A stretch of DNA of 64,000 nt, from NCBI GenBank assembly GCA_963932245.1, contig OZ010741.1, positions 127,974,853-128,038,852 of the forward strand, written 5' to 3'. The position numbers and the translations under genes are program-made. Of the stretch, positions 21,489 through 34,246 are shown one piece after another. The notes beneath the pieces were generated by a model that was not told the origin of the DNA, ran no database searches, and saw nothing but the letters and a program-made list of their open reading frames with translations. Position 1 is the stretch's first letter. Every line of letters begins with the position of its first letter. Source of the stretch: Tachinus rufipes (Eukaryota > Arthropoda > Insecta > Coleoptera > Staphylinidae).

Positions 21489-22005
21489 ATACTGATTTTT
21501 GAGACTTTAAATAGCTTTTAGAGTATTTTTTTGCATACCATAGAAGAATATTAAAAGGTTTTTATTGTTTTTTTTAGAAGTCTTTTGTAGAACATGCTTT
21601 ACTTTTATAGATAACCAAACAATGCATTTTTTTAAAAGCTACGGAAAGTTTTTGACAAATTTAAAATTACCAGAAAAACTTTGATAAATTTGAGAAGAAT
21701 TGAAAGAAAAACTACTGTAGATGATTTAAAGTAAAAAGTTTTTATACTTTTGAGAGTATTAAAAAGACTTGATAGATTTGAGGAAAATTCGGACAATATG
21801 AGAAGTCCTGTGGGGTATTAAATATATTTTTAAAGACTGTACAAATCTACAAAAAGACAATTTTTGAGACTTTAAATAGCTTTTAGAATACTTTTTTCCA
21901 AATCACAAAAATATTAAAAAAATTTAATTGTTTTCTTAGAAGTCTTTTGGAGAACATGTTTTATTCTTATAGATAACCAAACAACGCGTTTCTTAGAAAC
22001 TAGAA
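21489..22005. repeat. About 150-bp direct repeat pair
   Basis: 21489-21645 and 21860-22005 share GAGACTTTAAATAGCTTTTA, AGAAGTCTTTTG, AGAACATG and ATAGATAACCAAACAA in the same order, about 370 bp apart. Function unknown. Confidence 0.7.
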
Positions 22006-22019
22006 AATAATCTAATAAG

Positions 22020-25000
22020 TGGTTTGGTGAACCAATTGGTGCTTAATGGAGTTGAGTAAGATAACTCATAATTTGATCATGTTTGTAGAAAAATTGAGCG
22101 TATCAAATAAACCCAAATTATTAGACTTAATAGTACTATTTTAGTGCTATAAAATTTAAAAATTTGAAAATAATCTAATTAAGGATTTGGAAATTATAAG
22201 AATAGTAGTAATTGGTGTTTATTGTAGTTGAATAAGATAACATAAAATTTGATCATTTTTGTAGAAAAATTGAGCGTATCCAACATAACTAAATTATTAA
22301 AGTCAAAAGTACTATATTAGTACTATAAATTGTAAAAATTAAAAGTAAACCCAATGAGTGGTTTGGAAGTTATAAGAATAGTACTTCTCTCCTTAGCCCG
22401 TATTTGTCCACTGCTGAACGTAGGCCTCCTTTAAATTGTCCCATTGCTGTCTTTATTGCGCTCTCTGATGCCACATCTTTCCTGCGATCTCTTTAATATT
22501 GTCAACCCATCTTTTTTGCGGTCTGCCGCCGGTTCCTCTTTTGGTAGTTCTTGGTCTCCAGTGCGTTATTTTGTTGGTTCAATTGTCGGTATCTTCCCTG
22601 GCTACATGCCCTGCCCAGCTCCATTTTAACTCCGCCATTTGCTCTGTCACGTATTTTACTTTGGTTCTTTGCTTGATTTCCTCGTTTGTGATCCTGTCCT
22701 TCAGGCTTATGCTGAGCATTGCTCTTTCCATTGCTTTTTGGCAGGTTCTCAGTTTGTTCGCACTTTTCAACGTCCATGCCATAGTTTCCAGCCCATATGT
22801 TGTAACAGGCAGTATGCAGGAATCGTATACTTTTCGTTTAAGGCAGATTGGGGTGTCTGTCTTTCAGTATATGTCTCAGCTTGCTAAATGCTGTCCAGCT
22901 TTGTGTTATTCTTCTGGTAATTTTTGCTCCTTGATTTTCTTTTTCAAGTCTTATTTGGTGCCCGAGGTACGTATATTCGTTGACTTTTTCGATGTTATGG
23001 CCGTCTATTTGGTGCGGCTGTTGTTTGGGGGTTATGATCTTGGTCTTTTTTATGTTCATCTTGAGGCTTATTGACTTGGATGCTTTGATTAGTTCTTTGA
23101 GCTTGTTTGCAAGTTCTTTAAGGTCTGAGCTGATCAGGACAATGTCGTTGGCAAATCGCAGGTAGGTGAGGAATTTGCCGTCTATGTTTACTCCTTTTCC
23201 TTGCCATTTCATCTTTTTGAAGATGTCTTCTAGGGCGAGCGTGAATAACTTGGTTGAGATTGTGTCTTCCTGTCTGACTCCTCTGCCAATTTTGATCTGT
23301 ATTTAGGTTTTCGTCTACGGTGACTTGGAAGGTGGCGTTTGCATAGATCTGTTTGAGTAGGTTGATGTAACTTGAATCGATTCTGGCGTTTTCCATCGCG
23401 GCGAATACCGCCCATAGTTCGACGGATTCGAACGCCTTCTCGTAGTTGATAAATGCTAAGTGCACCAAGACGGTGTATTCTGTACATTTTTTGATTAGTG
23501 TTCTTATGGTTTGTATATAGAATAGTACCAATTGGTGTTTAATGTAGTTGAGTAAGTAAATACATAATTTGATAATTTTTGTAAAAAAAAAACGAGCGTA
23601 TCAAACGTAATCAAATTTATAAAGTTAATAGTACTATATTAGTACTATAAAATGTAAAAACTAGAAATGAACTCAATGAGTTGTTTGAAAGTTATAAGAA
23701 TAGTACCAATAAGTGCTTAATGTAGTTGAGTAAGGTAACACATAATTTGATCATGTTTGTAGAAAAATTAAGCGTATCAAACATAACCAAGTTATTGGAG
23801 TTAATAGTACCATATCAGTACTATAATATGTAAAAATTAGAAAATAATCCAGTGAGTGGTTTGGAAATTATAAGAATAGTACCGATTGTTGTTTAATGTA
23901 TTTGAGTAAGCTAACACATAATTTGATAATTTTTGTAGAAAAATTGAGCGCATCAAACATAACCAAATTATTAGAGTTAATAGTACTATATTAGTACTAT
24001 AAAATATAAAATCTAAAAAATAACTTAATGAGTGGATTGGAAGTTATTGTAGTAGTACCAATTTGTGATTTATTTAGTTGAACAAGATAACACATAATTT
24101 AATAATTTTTGTGGAAAATTGAGCGTAACAAACATAATCAAATTATTAAAGTTATTAGTACCATATCAGTACTATAAGATGTAAAAATTAGAAAATAATC
24201 CAATGAGTCGTTTAGAAGTTACAAGAATAGTACCACATGGTGCTTAATGTAGTTGAGTAAGGTAACACATAATTTGATATTTTTTGTAGAAAAATTGATT
24301 GTATTAAACATAATCAAATGATTAGAGTTAATAGTACTATATTAGTACTATAAAATATAAAATCTAGAAAATAACTTAATGAGTGAATTGGAAGTTATTG
24401 TAGTAGAACCAATTTGTGATTTATTTAGTTGAACAAGATAACACATATTTTGATAATTTTTGTAGAAAAATTGAGCGTATTATACAAAATCAAATTATTA
24501 GAGTTATCAGTACCATACTAGTACTATAAAATGTAAAAACTGGAAAATAATCTAATGAGTTGTTTGGAAGTTACAAGAATAGTACTAATTGGTGTATATT
24601 GTAGTTGAATAAGACAACACAAAATATGATAATTTTTGTAAAAAAATTGAGTGTATTAAACATATCCAAGTTATTGGAGTTAATAGTACTTTATTAGTAC
24701 TATAATAGAAAAAACTAGATGATAATCCAATGAGTGGTTAGGAAGTTAAGATTAGTACCAATTGGTGTTCAATGTAGTTGTGTATGGTAACAGAGAACTT
24801 GATAATTTTTATAGAAAAATTGAGCGTATTAAACATAACCAAATTATTATAGTTATTAGTACCGTATTGGTACTTTAAAATGTAAAAATTAGAAAATAGT
24901 TCAATGAGTGGTTTAGAAGTTATAAGAATAGTATTAATTGGTGTTTAGTGTAGAGATAAGATAACATAAAATTTGATCATTTATGTAGAAAAACCCAAAT

Positions 25001-27454
25001 TATTAGAGTTAATAGTATAAAATATTTAATACTATAAAATTTAAAATTTAGAAAATAATCCAATGAGTGGTTAGGAAGTTATAAGAATAGTACAAATTGA
25101 TGTTTCTTGTAGTTGTATAAGATAACACAAAATTTGATCATTCTTGTAGAAAAATTGAGCGTATTAAACATAACCAAGTTATTTAAGTTAATAGTACTAT
25201 ATTAGTAGTATCAAAAGTAAAAATTAGATAATAATTCAATAAGTGGTTAGGAAGTTAAACGATTAATACCAATTGGTGTTTAATGTAGTTGAGTATGTTA
25301 ACAGATAATTTGATAATTTTTGTAGAAAAATTGAGCGTATCAAACATAACCAAATTATTATAGTTAATAGTACCATATCAGCACTTTAAAATGTAAAAAT
25401 TAGAAAATAATCCTATGAGTGGTTTGGAGGTTATAAAAATAGTACTAATTGGTATTTAATGTAGTTGAGTAAGGTAACACACAGTTTGATGATTTTTGTA
25501 GAAAAATTGAGCGTATCAAACATAACCAAATTATTGGAGTTTATAGTACCATATTAGTACTTTAAATCGTAAAAACTAAAAAATAATCTAATGAGTGGTT
25601 TGGAAGTTATAAGAATAGTACCAATTGGTGTTTATTGTAGTTGAGTAACTTAACACATAATATGTTAACTTTTGTAGAAAAATTGAGCGTATCAAACATC
25701 ATCAAATTATTAGAATTAATAGTACCATATCAGTACTATAAAATGTAAAAACTAGAAAATAATCCAATGACTCGTTTGGAAGTTATAAGAATAGTACCAA
25801 ATGGTGTTTAATGTATTTGAATAAGCTAACACATAATTTGATCATTTTTGTAGAAAAATTGAGCGTATCAAACATAACCAAATTATAAGAGTTAATAATA
25901 CTATATTAGTACTATAAAATGTAATAACTAAAATTAAACTCAATGAATGGTTTGGAAGTTATAAGATTAGTACCAATTGGTGTTTAATGTAGTTGAGTCT
26001 AGTAACGGAGATTTTAATAATTTTTGTAGAAAATTTGAGCGTATCAAACGTAACGAAGTTATTAAATATGCTAGTACCGTATTAGTAATTTAAAATGTAA
26101 AAACTAGAAAATAATCCAATAAGTCGTTTGAAAGTTATATGAATAGTACCAATTAATGATTAATATAGTTGGGTAAGATAACATAAAATTTGATCATTTA
26201 TGTAGAAAAATTGAGCGTATCAAATAAAACCAAATTATTAGAATTATTTGTACTATTTTAATACTATAAAATTTAAAAATTAAAAATTAATCCAATGAGT
26301 GGTTTAGAAGTTATAAGAATAGTACCAATTAGTGTTTATTGTAGTTGAACAAAATCAGTTTTGTAGAAAAATTGAGCATATCAAATATTAATTATTAGAG
26401 TAATTAGTACTATATTAGTACTATAAAATGTAAAAACTAGAAAAGAATTTAATGAGTGATTTGGAAGTTATAAGAATAGTACTACTTGGTGCTTAATGTA
26501 GTTGAGTATAGTAAGAGAGAATTTAATAATTTTTGTAGAAAAATTGAGCGTATCAAACGTAACCAAATTATTAGAGTTCCTAGTACCATATCTGTACTTT
26601 AAAATGTAAAAACTAAAAAAATAATCTAATGAGTGGTTTAGAAGTTATAAGAATACTACCAATTGGTGTTTAAAGTAGTTGAGTAAAATGACGCAAAATA
26701 TGATAATTTTTGTAGAAAAAATGAGCGTATCAAACATAACCAAATTATTGGAGTTAATAGTACCATATCAATACTATAAAATGTAAAAACTAGAAAATAA
26801 TCCAATGACTGGTTAGGAAGTTATAAAAATAGTACCGATTGGTGTTTAATGTAGTTGGGTAAGATAACATAAAATTTGATAAATTTTGTAGATAAATTGA
26901 GCGTATCAAACATAACCAAGTTATTGGAGTTAATAGTACTATATTAGTACTATAAAATGTAAAAATTAGATAATAATCCAATAAGTCTTTTGTAAGTTAT
27001 AAGAATAGTACCAATTAATGTTTAATATAGTTGGGTAAGATAACATAAAATTTGATCATTTATGTAGAAAAATTGAGCGTATCAAATAAAACCAAATTAT
27101 TAGAATTATTAATACTATTTTTGTACTATAAAATTTATAAATTAAAAATTAATCCAATGAGTGGTTTAGAAGTTATAATAATAGTACCAATTAGTGTTTA
27201 TTGTAGTTGAACAAAGTTTGATCATTTTTGTAGAAAAATTGAGCGTATCAAACATAACCAAATTATTAGAGTTATTAGTACTGTATTAGTACTATAAAAT
27301 GTAAAAACAAAAAAAGAATTCAATGAGTGGTTTGGAAGTTATAAGAATAGTACCAATTGGTGCTTAATGTAGTTGAGTAAGGTAACATATAATTTGATCA
27401 TGTTTGTAGAAAAATTGAGCGTAACAAACATAACCAAATTATTAGAGTTAATAA
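22020..27454. repeat. Tandem satellite, monomer about 176 bp, roughly 24 copies
   Basis: The box TTGAGCGTAT recurs at intervals of about 175-177 bases. Each monomer also holds GAGTGGTTTGGAAGTTATAA, GAATAGTACCAATTGGTGTT, AATGTAGTTGAGTAA and AGTACTATATTAGTACT, the last a dyad. Monomers differ by about 10-20%, so the array is not freshly homogenised. An RTE LINE (22385-23518) and a LINE 3' end (27455-27762) are inserted. A final partial monomer follows at 27763-27950. The length is near one nucleosome repeat. Confidence 0.9.
22385..23518 (-). mobile_element. RTE-clade LINE, 5'-truncated, with 10-bp target duplication
   Basis: Flanked by AGAATAGTAC on both sides (22375-22384 and 23519-23528), inserted in a 176-bp satellite monomer. 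Minus-strand frames read as the C-terminal half of an RTE-type ORF2. In order: palm (LAFINYEKAFESVELWAVFA), the catalytic box as FANDIVLIS (FADD with D changed to N), the TYLGHQI motif, and the C-terminal W-x-GH-VAR...GRPQKRW region. Several frameshifts and stops, plus the lost catalytic Asp, make it dead. It ends in the RTE-like 3' sequence CCACTGCTGAACGTAGGC. Confidence 0.9.
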
Positions 27455-27762
27455 TAATAATAATAAAAATAATAACTAGTCTTTATTTAATACATTTTAC
27501 ATAAATGTATATGAAAGGGCGAAGTTCAGCTTATTTGCTGCTCTTCCACTTAACCCTTAAATTTTACATAAAATTTATATTACACTAAATTAATGTCCGC
27601 TCTGCAGCAACTACAGCTTCCCCATCTTTTCAATACTATTATAAATCCAGGTGTTCTTTCGATATACATGATAATATTTACTATACTTTCCAATTCTTAT
27701 AATTTTATCGAATAAATTTTTTTATGTCAATATGACATTTACAAACAAGAAATAAAATACTA
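27455..27762 (-). mobile_element. Jockey/CR1-type LINE 3' end inserted in the satellite
   Basis: Read on the minus strand it holds AGTGGAAGAGCAGCAAATAA, CTTCGCCCTTTCATATAC and a terminal AATAAAGACTAG followed by (TTA)n. That is the layout of the 3'UTR and microsatellite tail of Jockey/CR1-group LINEs. The satellite is interrupted at GAGTTAATA and resumes at ATAGTACTAT. No coding part remains. Confidence 0.7.
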
Positions 27763-27950
27763 ATAATAGTACTATGAAATGTAAAAACTAGAATCAAACT
27801 CAATAAATGGTTTGAAAGTTATAAGAATAGAACCAATTGGTGCTTAATGTAGTTGAGTAAGGAAACACATAACTTAATTAATTTTGTAAAAAAATTAATC
27901 GTATCAAAATTAATTAAATTCTTAGATTCAATCCATAATAGTACTATAAA

Positions 27951-28340
27951 ATTTGAAAACAATATTTGATTTAAAAGTGATTATTATTGCTAATTAAGTT
28001 AATCAATACTTTAATCTATACTTCCTGTAATTAAATTAGATTTTTTCTATCAATTCCAAATCAGCTAATCAGCTTTTCTACATTATAGCAGAACACTTAT
28101 CCAAATAAAGGAAAAACAGCAGCAGTCCCACCTATAAAGACGTTTTTGAGTAGTGAAATGCAATATTTTTTTAACTTTGTTTAATGATTGCGGTCTTAAA
28201 AAAACTAAGACTATACACCACTTTGCAAATCTAATAAAAACTTTTTTTTTTTTTCAATAAGCTTTAACAGAATTTTAAGTAAAGTATTGTATGACTATGC
28301 TATTTTAATAATAAAGTTTTGGAACACGTTACACAAAGAA
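27951..28340. other. AT-rich spacer, no gene
   Basis: Nothing supported beyond low-complexity A/T sequence. Confidence 0.35.
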
Positions 28341-28344
28341 TTTG

Positions 28345-28445
28345 GGCTTAGTTTTTGACCAAAAACTAACTTTTGTTGAGTATATAAACTATATGTGCAA
28401 CCATGCTATAAAAATGTTAAGTATACAGATATTTCAAATATCCAA
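28345..28445 (+). pseudogene. LINE reverse transcriptase fragment (Jockey/CR1-like)
   Basis: The frame reads LGLVFDQKLTFVEYINYM followed by CNHAIKML. It matches the LG-x-x-FD-x-KLTF-x-x-H-I...A-x-K-x-L block just after the reverse transcriptase domain of Jockey/CR1-group elements. Only about 30 codons remain recognisable. A family call from one block is tentative. Confidence 0.55.
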
Positions 28446-28530
28446 CAATAATTGCCAAATTATACACTTTGCATTACTCAGACAATTTTTACATTTTACT
28501 AACTATGAATTCAATAATCTATCCAATTGA

Positions 28531-29459
28531 GAAAATGTACAAAATGGCAAGTAACTTTTAAACAAAATTGATTTATTTTACATTTAAGTCAGTTATCTAT
28601 AGATAAAAAAAATTAATTTTGTTTTTAAATTTGATTGACGATTTTTTGCTTGTTTTAAAATTATTATTATTAATATTATTGATACAAATAATCTTATTTC
28701 AAATACTGATTGGCATTAGTTAATTTATATTACATAAAATTGAAGAATTTATGATAAATAATTATCTAAAGTTAACATATTAAAACTATTTACTTCTGTA
28801 TGGAAATTGTTTGCAATACACTAAAGACAATAAGATTGAATCATCAGTAGGATTAACCACGTTGCTCATTACAATAATTCCTTAAACCGCTCAAAAATAG
28901 AAAGCGTTTTCGAACAAAAAAGGCATAAGTATATAAATATGTCCTTTTACTTGTTTTCGGCATGTGTGTCATAATTATAATATTGTTGTGCAAAGCGGAG
29001 AGTAAAGTAAAAAAAACAATACAAAATATAAATATACTTTTAAATCTAATAATTAAAAAAGTAACTATCCGGCATTTTATGCGTATCTGTGGGGTATTGA
29101 GTGTTGTGTAAAAATACACATTTAATATTTTTCGATGTAAATTCGCAGGCTTAAATTAAACAAAAAAAATACTTTGTCATTGAGAAATATCAAAGAACAA
29201 GCAAGAACTCAAAAGGTGGTAGAAATAATTAATCTTTTGATAGCAGTAGAAGAAGGTACCAGCCTACAATTCAAATTTGGTGCTCGCTTGCAGACAATCT
29301 TTAGACTTATTTAGATTTTTTTGCAGTTTTTAGAATTTTTTTGACGTTTTTATATATTGTTTGAGTGTTTTTGACAAGTTTTGACCGTTTTTTAAATCTT
29401 TTAATTGATTTTGACAATTATTAAATTTATTTAGATTTTTTAACAGTTCTATTAATTCT

Positions 29460-29491
<32 letters not shown>

Positions 29492-29640
29492 CTAACGTTA
29501 TACACATACAGAATTTGTTGACAATTTTTGACATATTTGATACATTTACATTTTATACTTGATAGTTGTAAACAATCTTTTTAAAAAACTTTTTGATAGT
29601 CTTAGTAATTTTTTTGACATTTTTAGACACTTTTAGATTA
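28531..29640. other. AT-rich region, no gene; (ATTC)ATC microsatellite
   Basis: Contains TCATTCATCATTCATCATTC-type repeats at about 29463-29490 and degenerate TTTTTGACATTTTTAG repeats (29300-29640). A minus-strand frame at 28853-29119 has no supporting features. Confidence 0.4.
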
Positions 29641-29899
29641 TCTCTTGGCATTGTCAACTGGTACTTCTGTTAAAGCAAGAATTTTATCTTTGGACTATAA
29701 CAAAGTCATATAGAATGACATTAAAACGCAAGCAATGACGTGAGGCAAAGAAAACCACACCAGTAGAGAGTGCAGTAACATAAAAGTGAGAAAGTGTGTG
29801 AGAGCGTCCAAGACTGCAAAACACATTCCCAAAAACGAATAGAAGGGTTACGTTAAGGTTATATTATTTGAACCTTGGTTTAACAGGACTGGAACGTTA

Positions 29900-31510
29900 C
29901 AACCTTATTACACATAGCATAGCCCGTAAAGCAGCGTTATTACGCACTTTCACTTTGTATGCAGAATTTGACAAATACTAAATTGGACAAGATGATTAAA
30001 CTTGGGGTAATAAAAAGAAGCAAGTTTTTTGCCAATTTTGATAAAAAAGGGAGATCGATTTTGTTTTGATAGTCAATGATTGAATAATGTGTCAAAACAA
30101 AACGCTTACCCGGTGCCATTATTAAATAATATCTTGAATAAAATGCTTAACACGCGTTTTTTATTATTGATTGATCTAAAAAACGCATTTTGGTAAGTCT
30201 GTTTAAAGGAAAGTTTCTGTGAAAAAAAATTGCGTTTGCTGTGCTTACGAGTATGCTTTTTGGTTTATTATTTGGAATTGAGTTTGAATTGTATTTATTT
30301 GTACACCTTGATGACACAGTTATATGCACCAATACGTTCAAAAAGCATAAAAACGTCCTAAGAGAACTAAACTAAAGTACCTTGGTTTTATAGTAGACAT
30401 AAAAGGTTTACGAATAGACCCGGATAAAGTAGAGAAATTTTTTAATTCTCAAGGCAGTTATTGAAGTAAAAAAGTTCTTAAGTCTAGCTTCGTGGTATAA
30501 AAGGTTTGTAAACTATCGCTTTATTGGTTGACTATAAAAAGAAGTAAAACTCTTAGACGTTAAGAGTAGGACAGTGAACGATTTATAAACCCAAATTTTG
30601 ACCTACCTTTTACTATTCACTGCAATTTATTTGACGTTGGAGTAGAAGTTATCAGGATGTTGAGTCAAAAAGGCATTTGCCAGTAGGTTTTTATCAAAAA
30701 CCAAAAAGAAGTTTGGCATCACTAAAAAGGAATGTTTGATAATTTTTTTTTTAAGTAGAAAAATTGCGCCTGTATGTAGAAGGCATTTGGTTTTGAGTGA
30801 TAACCGACCACTGTTCTTTAATATGGCTACAAAGACTAAAGAAACCAAAGGAGAAGTTGACAAGATGGGCTTTGAAGCTAAACCAGTATGATATGAAGTT
30901 GGTGCACTGTAAAGGTAAATATTACGTAGTCTCTAATGTTTTGTCTAGAGCGCTTGTAGGTATTTTAGTCAAAATGGTTGATGCTGCCGTTATTGGTGAA
31001 GAAGATAAAATTGGCACAAATGAAATTAATTTCATTGTAGTAACTAAAGATTTTAAATTTTATCTTTTGTGGAAAGTTGCGGGAGGAGATTTCTTTAAGT
31101 TGTTACCGATAAAAAGTGAACAAGTGATATGTCAAAAACAGAGAAAAAAGTTTTTTATAAATGTTACGACATTTGGTCAATTTAGAGACCTTAAGCAAAA
31201 TTAGGCAATTGTACAAAAATTTGTAGAAACGTAGTTAGTTGTATACGTGTCTGTAAGATGTGCAATACTCAAAAAAGCCTAATTTGGCTAAGGCAAATTT
31301 GATAAGGAAACCAAAAGTTAATATAATTTTAACTTTTTTCCTTGTTCTACTAATGGGAATTGCTACCTTCTAGTTGTAACTAATTTGTTCAAAAAATTTG
31401 TTTTGGTGCATTTTATGAGAAAAACTACAACACCAAAAATAAAATTGAAGTTTTTAGAAAACTAAGTTTCCTTAAAGTCTTTAAGTTTGTAGAGAACTTA
31501 ATATTTAGTA
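29900..31510 (+). pseudogene. Ty3/gypsy pol relic: reverse transcriptase, RNase H, start of integrase
   Basis: Translated blocks run in the normal order with frameshifts and stops between them. They are: KLGVIKRSKS; LLNNILNKMLNTRFLLLIDL; an HLDDTV-like copy of the YLDD region; YLGFIVDIKGLRIDPDKVE; VKKFLSLASWYKRFVNY; then RNase H (ITDHCSLIWLQRLKKPKEKL, RWALKLNQYDMKLVHCKGK, SNVLSRA). An integrase zinc-finger remnant (RVCKMCNTQK) and the start of the integrase core (CYLLVVTNLFKKFVLV) follow. It is non-functional. The next integrase part appears only at 37706, past a block of satellite and LINE. Confidence 0.8.
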
Positions 31511-31539
31511 TGCCAAACTATTGGCCCAGTACTATGCCA

Positions 31540-32955
31540 TGGAGTGTCTAACTTACCCATCTAAGTGTTTGTTATCAAACAATTAATTGTTTGCTTTCTA
31601 TGCGGACGTCAGAAGTTATTTTGTCATAAGAAATAATTGTGATCCAACTTCTTGTTAACTAACACTCCCACCTAATCACCCAAGTGTTTGTTATGAAGGA
31701 ATTTAATGTTTTCTCTTCTATGATGACGTCCAAAGTCATTTTGTCACAAAAAAGATCTTGATCAAACCTTTTGATAACTAACACTTAGGTGCGTGGGTGG
31801 GCCACTCTATGCCAAATTATTGACCCGATACTATGCCATGGAAGGTCCCACCTCCCTATTCAAGTGTTCGTCATCAAAGATGAAAATGTTTGTCTTCTAT
31901 GCGGACACTGGAAGTCATTTTGTCACAAGAAAAGGTCTTAATCTAACTTCTTGTTAACTAACACTTAGGTGGGTGGGTGAGCCCAGTCCAAGTGTTAATT
32001 ATCAAAAGATTAGAAGTTACTTCTCTCTACAAGCGTTAGAAGTCTCTATATTCAAATTGGTGGCAGAGTTACTAACTCTTGATGACTACCAACACTTTGG
32101 TAGAAAGTTGGGTCAGTAAATTTTTTAATTATTATTGAGTAGTTTAAACTGGACTGCCGACTCACTTGCCCATATATGAGTTATCAAAAGATTAATCATT
32201 TCTTTTCTCTGCAAGCATTAAGAAGAAGCGGCGATACCAACTTTTAATGACAAACAAACTACTTTATAATAATTATAAATTAAAGTGTTTCACCCACCTA
32301 CCCAATTTTGATTACCAGGTAATTGGTATTACCATAAAGAACTCAAATCACATACCCCCAAAACTTGAACTTAGTTCCCCCAAAGTTTGAACTTAGTTTT
32401 TGCTCACCTATTTAAGTGTTTGTGATAAAGCAGTTAGATCACAAGCAGTCGGACGGGTGGGCGGGGCACGCCCGTAAAATTTGAATTTAGTTCCCGTTCA
32501 CTCACCCAAGTGTTTGTTATCTAATTTTTAGATCACAAACACTTGAGCGGGTGAGTGGGGCACAACAACTCAAATCACATGCTTCCAAAACTTGAACTTA
32601 GTTTCCGTTCACCCACCCAAATATTTGTGATCAAGCAGTTGACTCACAAATACTTGGGCGGGTGGTTGGGGCACACCAACTCAAATCACATGCCCTCAAC
32701 ATTTGAACTTAGTTTCCGCCCACCCACAAAAGTGTTTGTGATCAAACAATTGGGCGGGTGAGCGAGGCACACTAACTCAAATCACACGCCCGTAAAGTTT
32801 GCACTAAGTTTTTGCCCGCCTACTCAACTGTTTGTAATCAAGCAGTTGGATCACAAACACTTGGGCGGGTGGGTGAGGAACACCAATTCAAATCACACGC
32901 CCGTAGACCTTTAACTTTGTTTCCGCTTACCCACCCAAGTGTTTGTGATCCAATT
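31540..32955. repeat. Satellite family B, with repeated 'CTATGCCATGGA' sub-block
   Basis: Alternating AAGTGTTTGTTATCAA and TTGATAACTAACACTTGGG-type boxes. Blocks beginning CAAACTATTGGCCCAGTACT (31514), CCAAATTATTGACCCGATAC (31811) and a degenerate one near 37388 repeat the same order. 32380-32955 is a run of about 110-bp GC-richer units. Frames that appear to encode an FVIKQL-rich protein are an artefact of the repeat period. Confidence 0.75.
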
Positions 32956-33960
32956 TGGGGTAGAATGTTATGTTTGTAGTTTTAAGAAAAAAGCTTCAAA
33001 TAATTATTAAAAATATTTTGAAAATTATTTTGAGTATTTTGATTAACATTTCATCTAGTAAATAAATTTTTATATCATTAATTTAAAATTAAAATATTAA
33101 AAAATGCACTTGCAGTGGCGTAGAATGTAATGTGTATAACTTTGGAAAATACTTTTGAAAATATTTTGAAAACTATTTTGAATATTTTGATTAACTTCTC
33201 ATTTAGTAAATGAGTTGGACTTTTTATATCATTAATTTGAAACTAAAATATTAACAAATGAATCTCAGTGGCGTAGAATAAAATGTATAAAAATTTAAAA
33301 AACTTAATATTTTGAAAAAAAAAAAATTTAAAATATTTTGAAAAAAATGTTGAACATTTTTACTAACTTACTGTTTAGTGATTGAGTTAAGCTTTTTAAA
33401 ACTGATTTGGATTAAAATATTAACAATTGCACTCTCAGTGGCGTAGAATGCAAATGCAATTTTAGCAAAAACTTAAATTTTTCAAATAATTATTAAAAAT
33501 ATTTTGAAAACTATATTGAATACTTTGATTAATTTTTTCATTTACTAAATGACAAAAACTTTTTATATTTTATTTTGAATTAAAATATTAACAAATGCAT
33601 TCTAGAATGCGCGTAGTATTAAATTTCAAAAAAACTATTTTTTTTCAAAAAACTAATAAAAGTATTTTGAAAACTTTGACAAATTTTTCTTTTAGTGATT
33701 GAGTTAAACTTTCTATAACACTAGTTGGAAATTAATATGTTAACAAACTCACTCTCAGTGGCGTAGAATAAAATGTAAGAAATTAAAAAAAAAATCATTA
33801 AAACTATTTTGAAATTTATTTCGATAAATTTGACTAATTTACCGTTTATGGTTTAAGTTATATTTTCTTTAATACAAATTTGAAGTTAAAATATTAGCAA
33901 ATGCACTCTCAGTGGCTTAGAATAAATTGTATGAAATTTAAAAAAAACTTAATTTATTTT
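32956..33960. repeat. Satellite family C, forward ('CAGTGGCGTAGAATAAAATG')
   Basis: About seven units of roughly 150 bp, each with (CTCT)CAGTGGCGTAGAAT, then A-rich sequence, TATTTTGA, a TAACTT(A/C)TCATTTAGT box and AAATATTAACAAATGCA. The same units occur inverted at 40630-41560. Confidence 0.8.
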
Positions 33961-34084
33961 AGAAAGTAACAACCAATATTTTGAAAACAATCACTTGGGT
34001 GGGTAAGTCTTTATTTCAATTAAATCTACTTAATGGTAATCATCAATTGAAGTAATCAACTCGCTGGCTTAAGTGTTGAATATT

Positions 34085-34246
34085 AAGGGTTAGGTTAGGT
34101 TAGGTTAGGTTAGGCCAGGTTAGGTTAGGTTAGGTTAGGTTAGGTTTGGTTAGGTTAGGTTAGGTAAGATTAAGTTAGGTTAGGTTAGGTTAGGTTAGGT
34201 TAGGTTAGGTTAGGTTAGGTTAGGTTAGGTTAGGTTAAGCTAGGTT
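34085..34246 (+). repeat. Telomeric-type (TTAGG)n array
   Basis: About 31 tandem TTAGG units with a few variants (GGCCAGG, GGTTTGG, TAAGATTAAG). It begins in the host motif AAGGGTTAG and runs directly into the 5' end of the LINE that follows. Confidence 0.97.

Noticed and set aside
22020..27950. CRISPR-like regular array
   Set aside because: Whole monomers of about 176 bp repeat with no short constant repeats and unique spacers; it is a eukaryotic satellite.
28853..29119. 88-aa minus-strand frame
   Set aside because: Biased AT-derived composition, no homologous copy, no splice or promoter signals.
32555..32761. FVIKQL/ELSFRPPTQ-type proteins repeated at 32.5, 44.4-44.7, 45.0 and 49 kb
   Set aside because: The same words appear wherever satellite family B occurs, on both strands, because the repeat happens to be open. 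No start context or conservation beyond DNA repeat identity.
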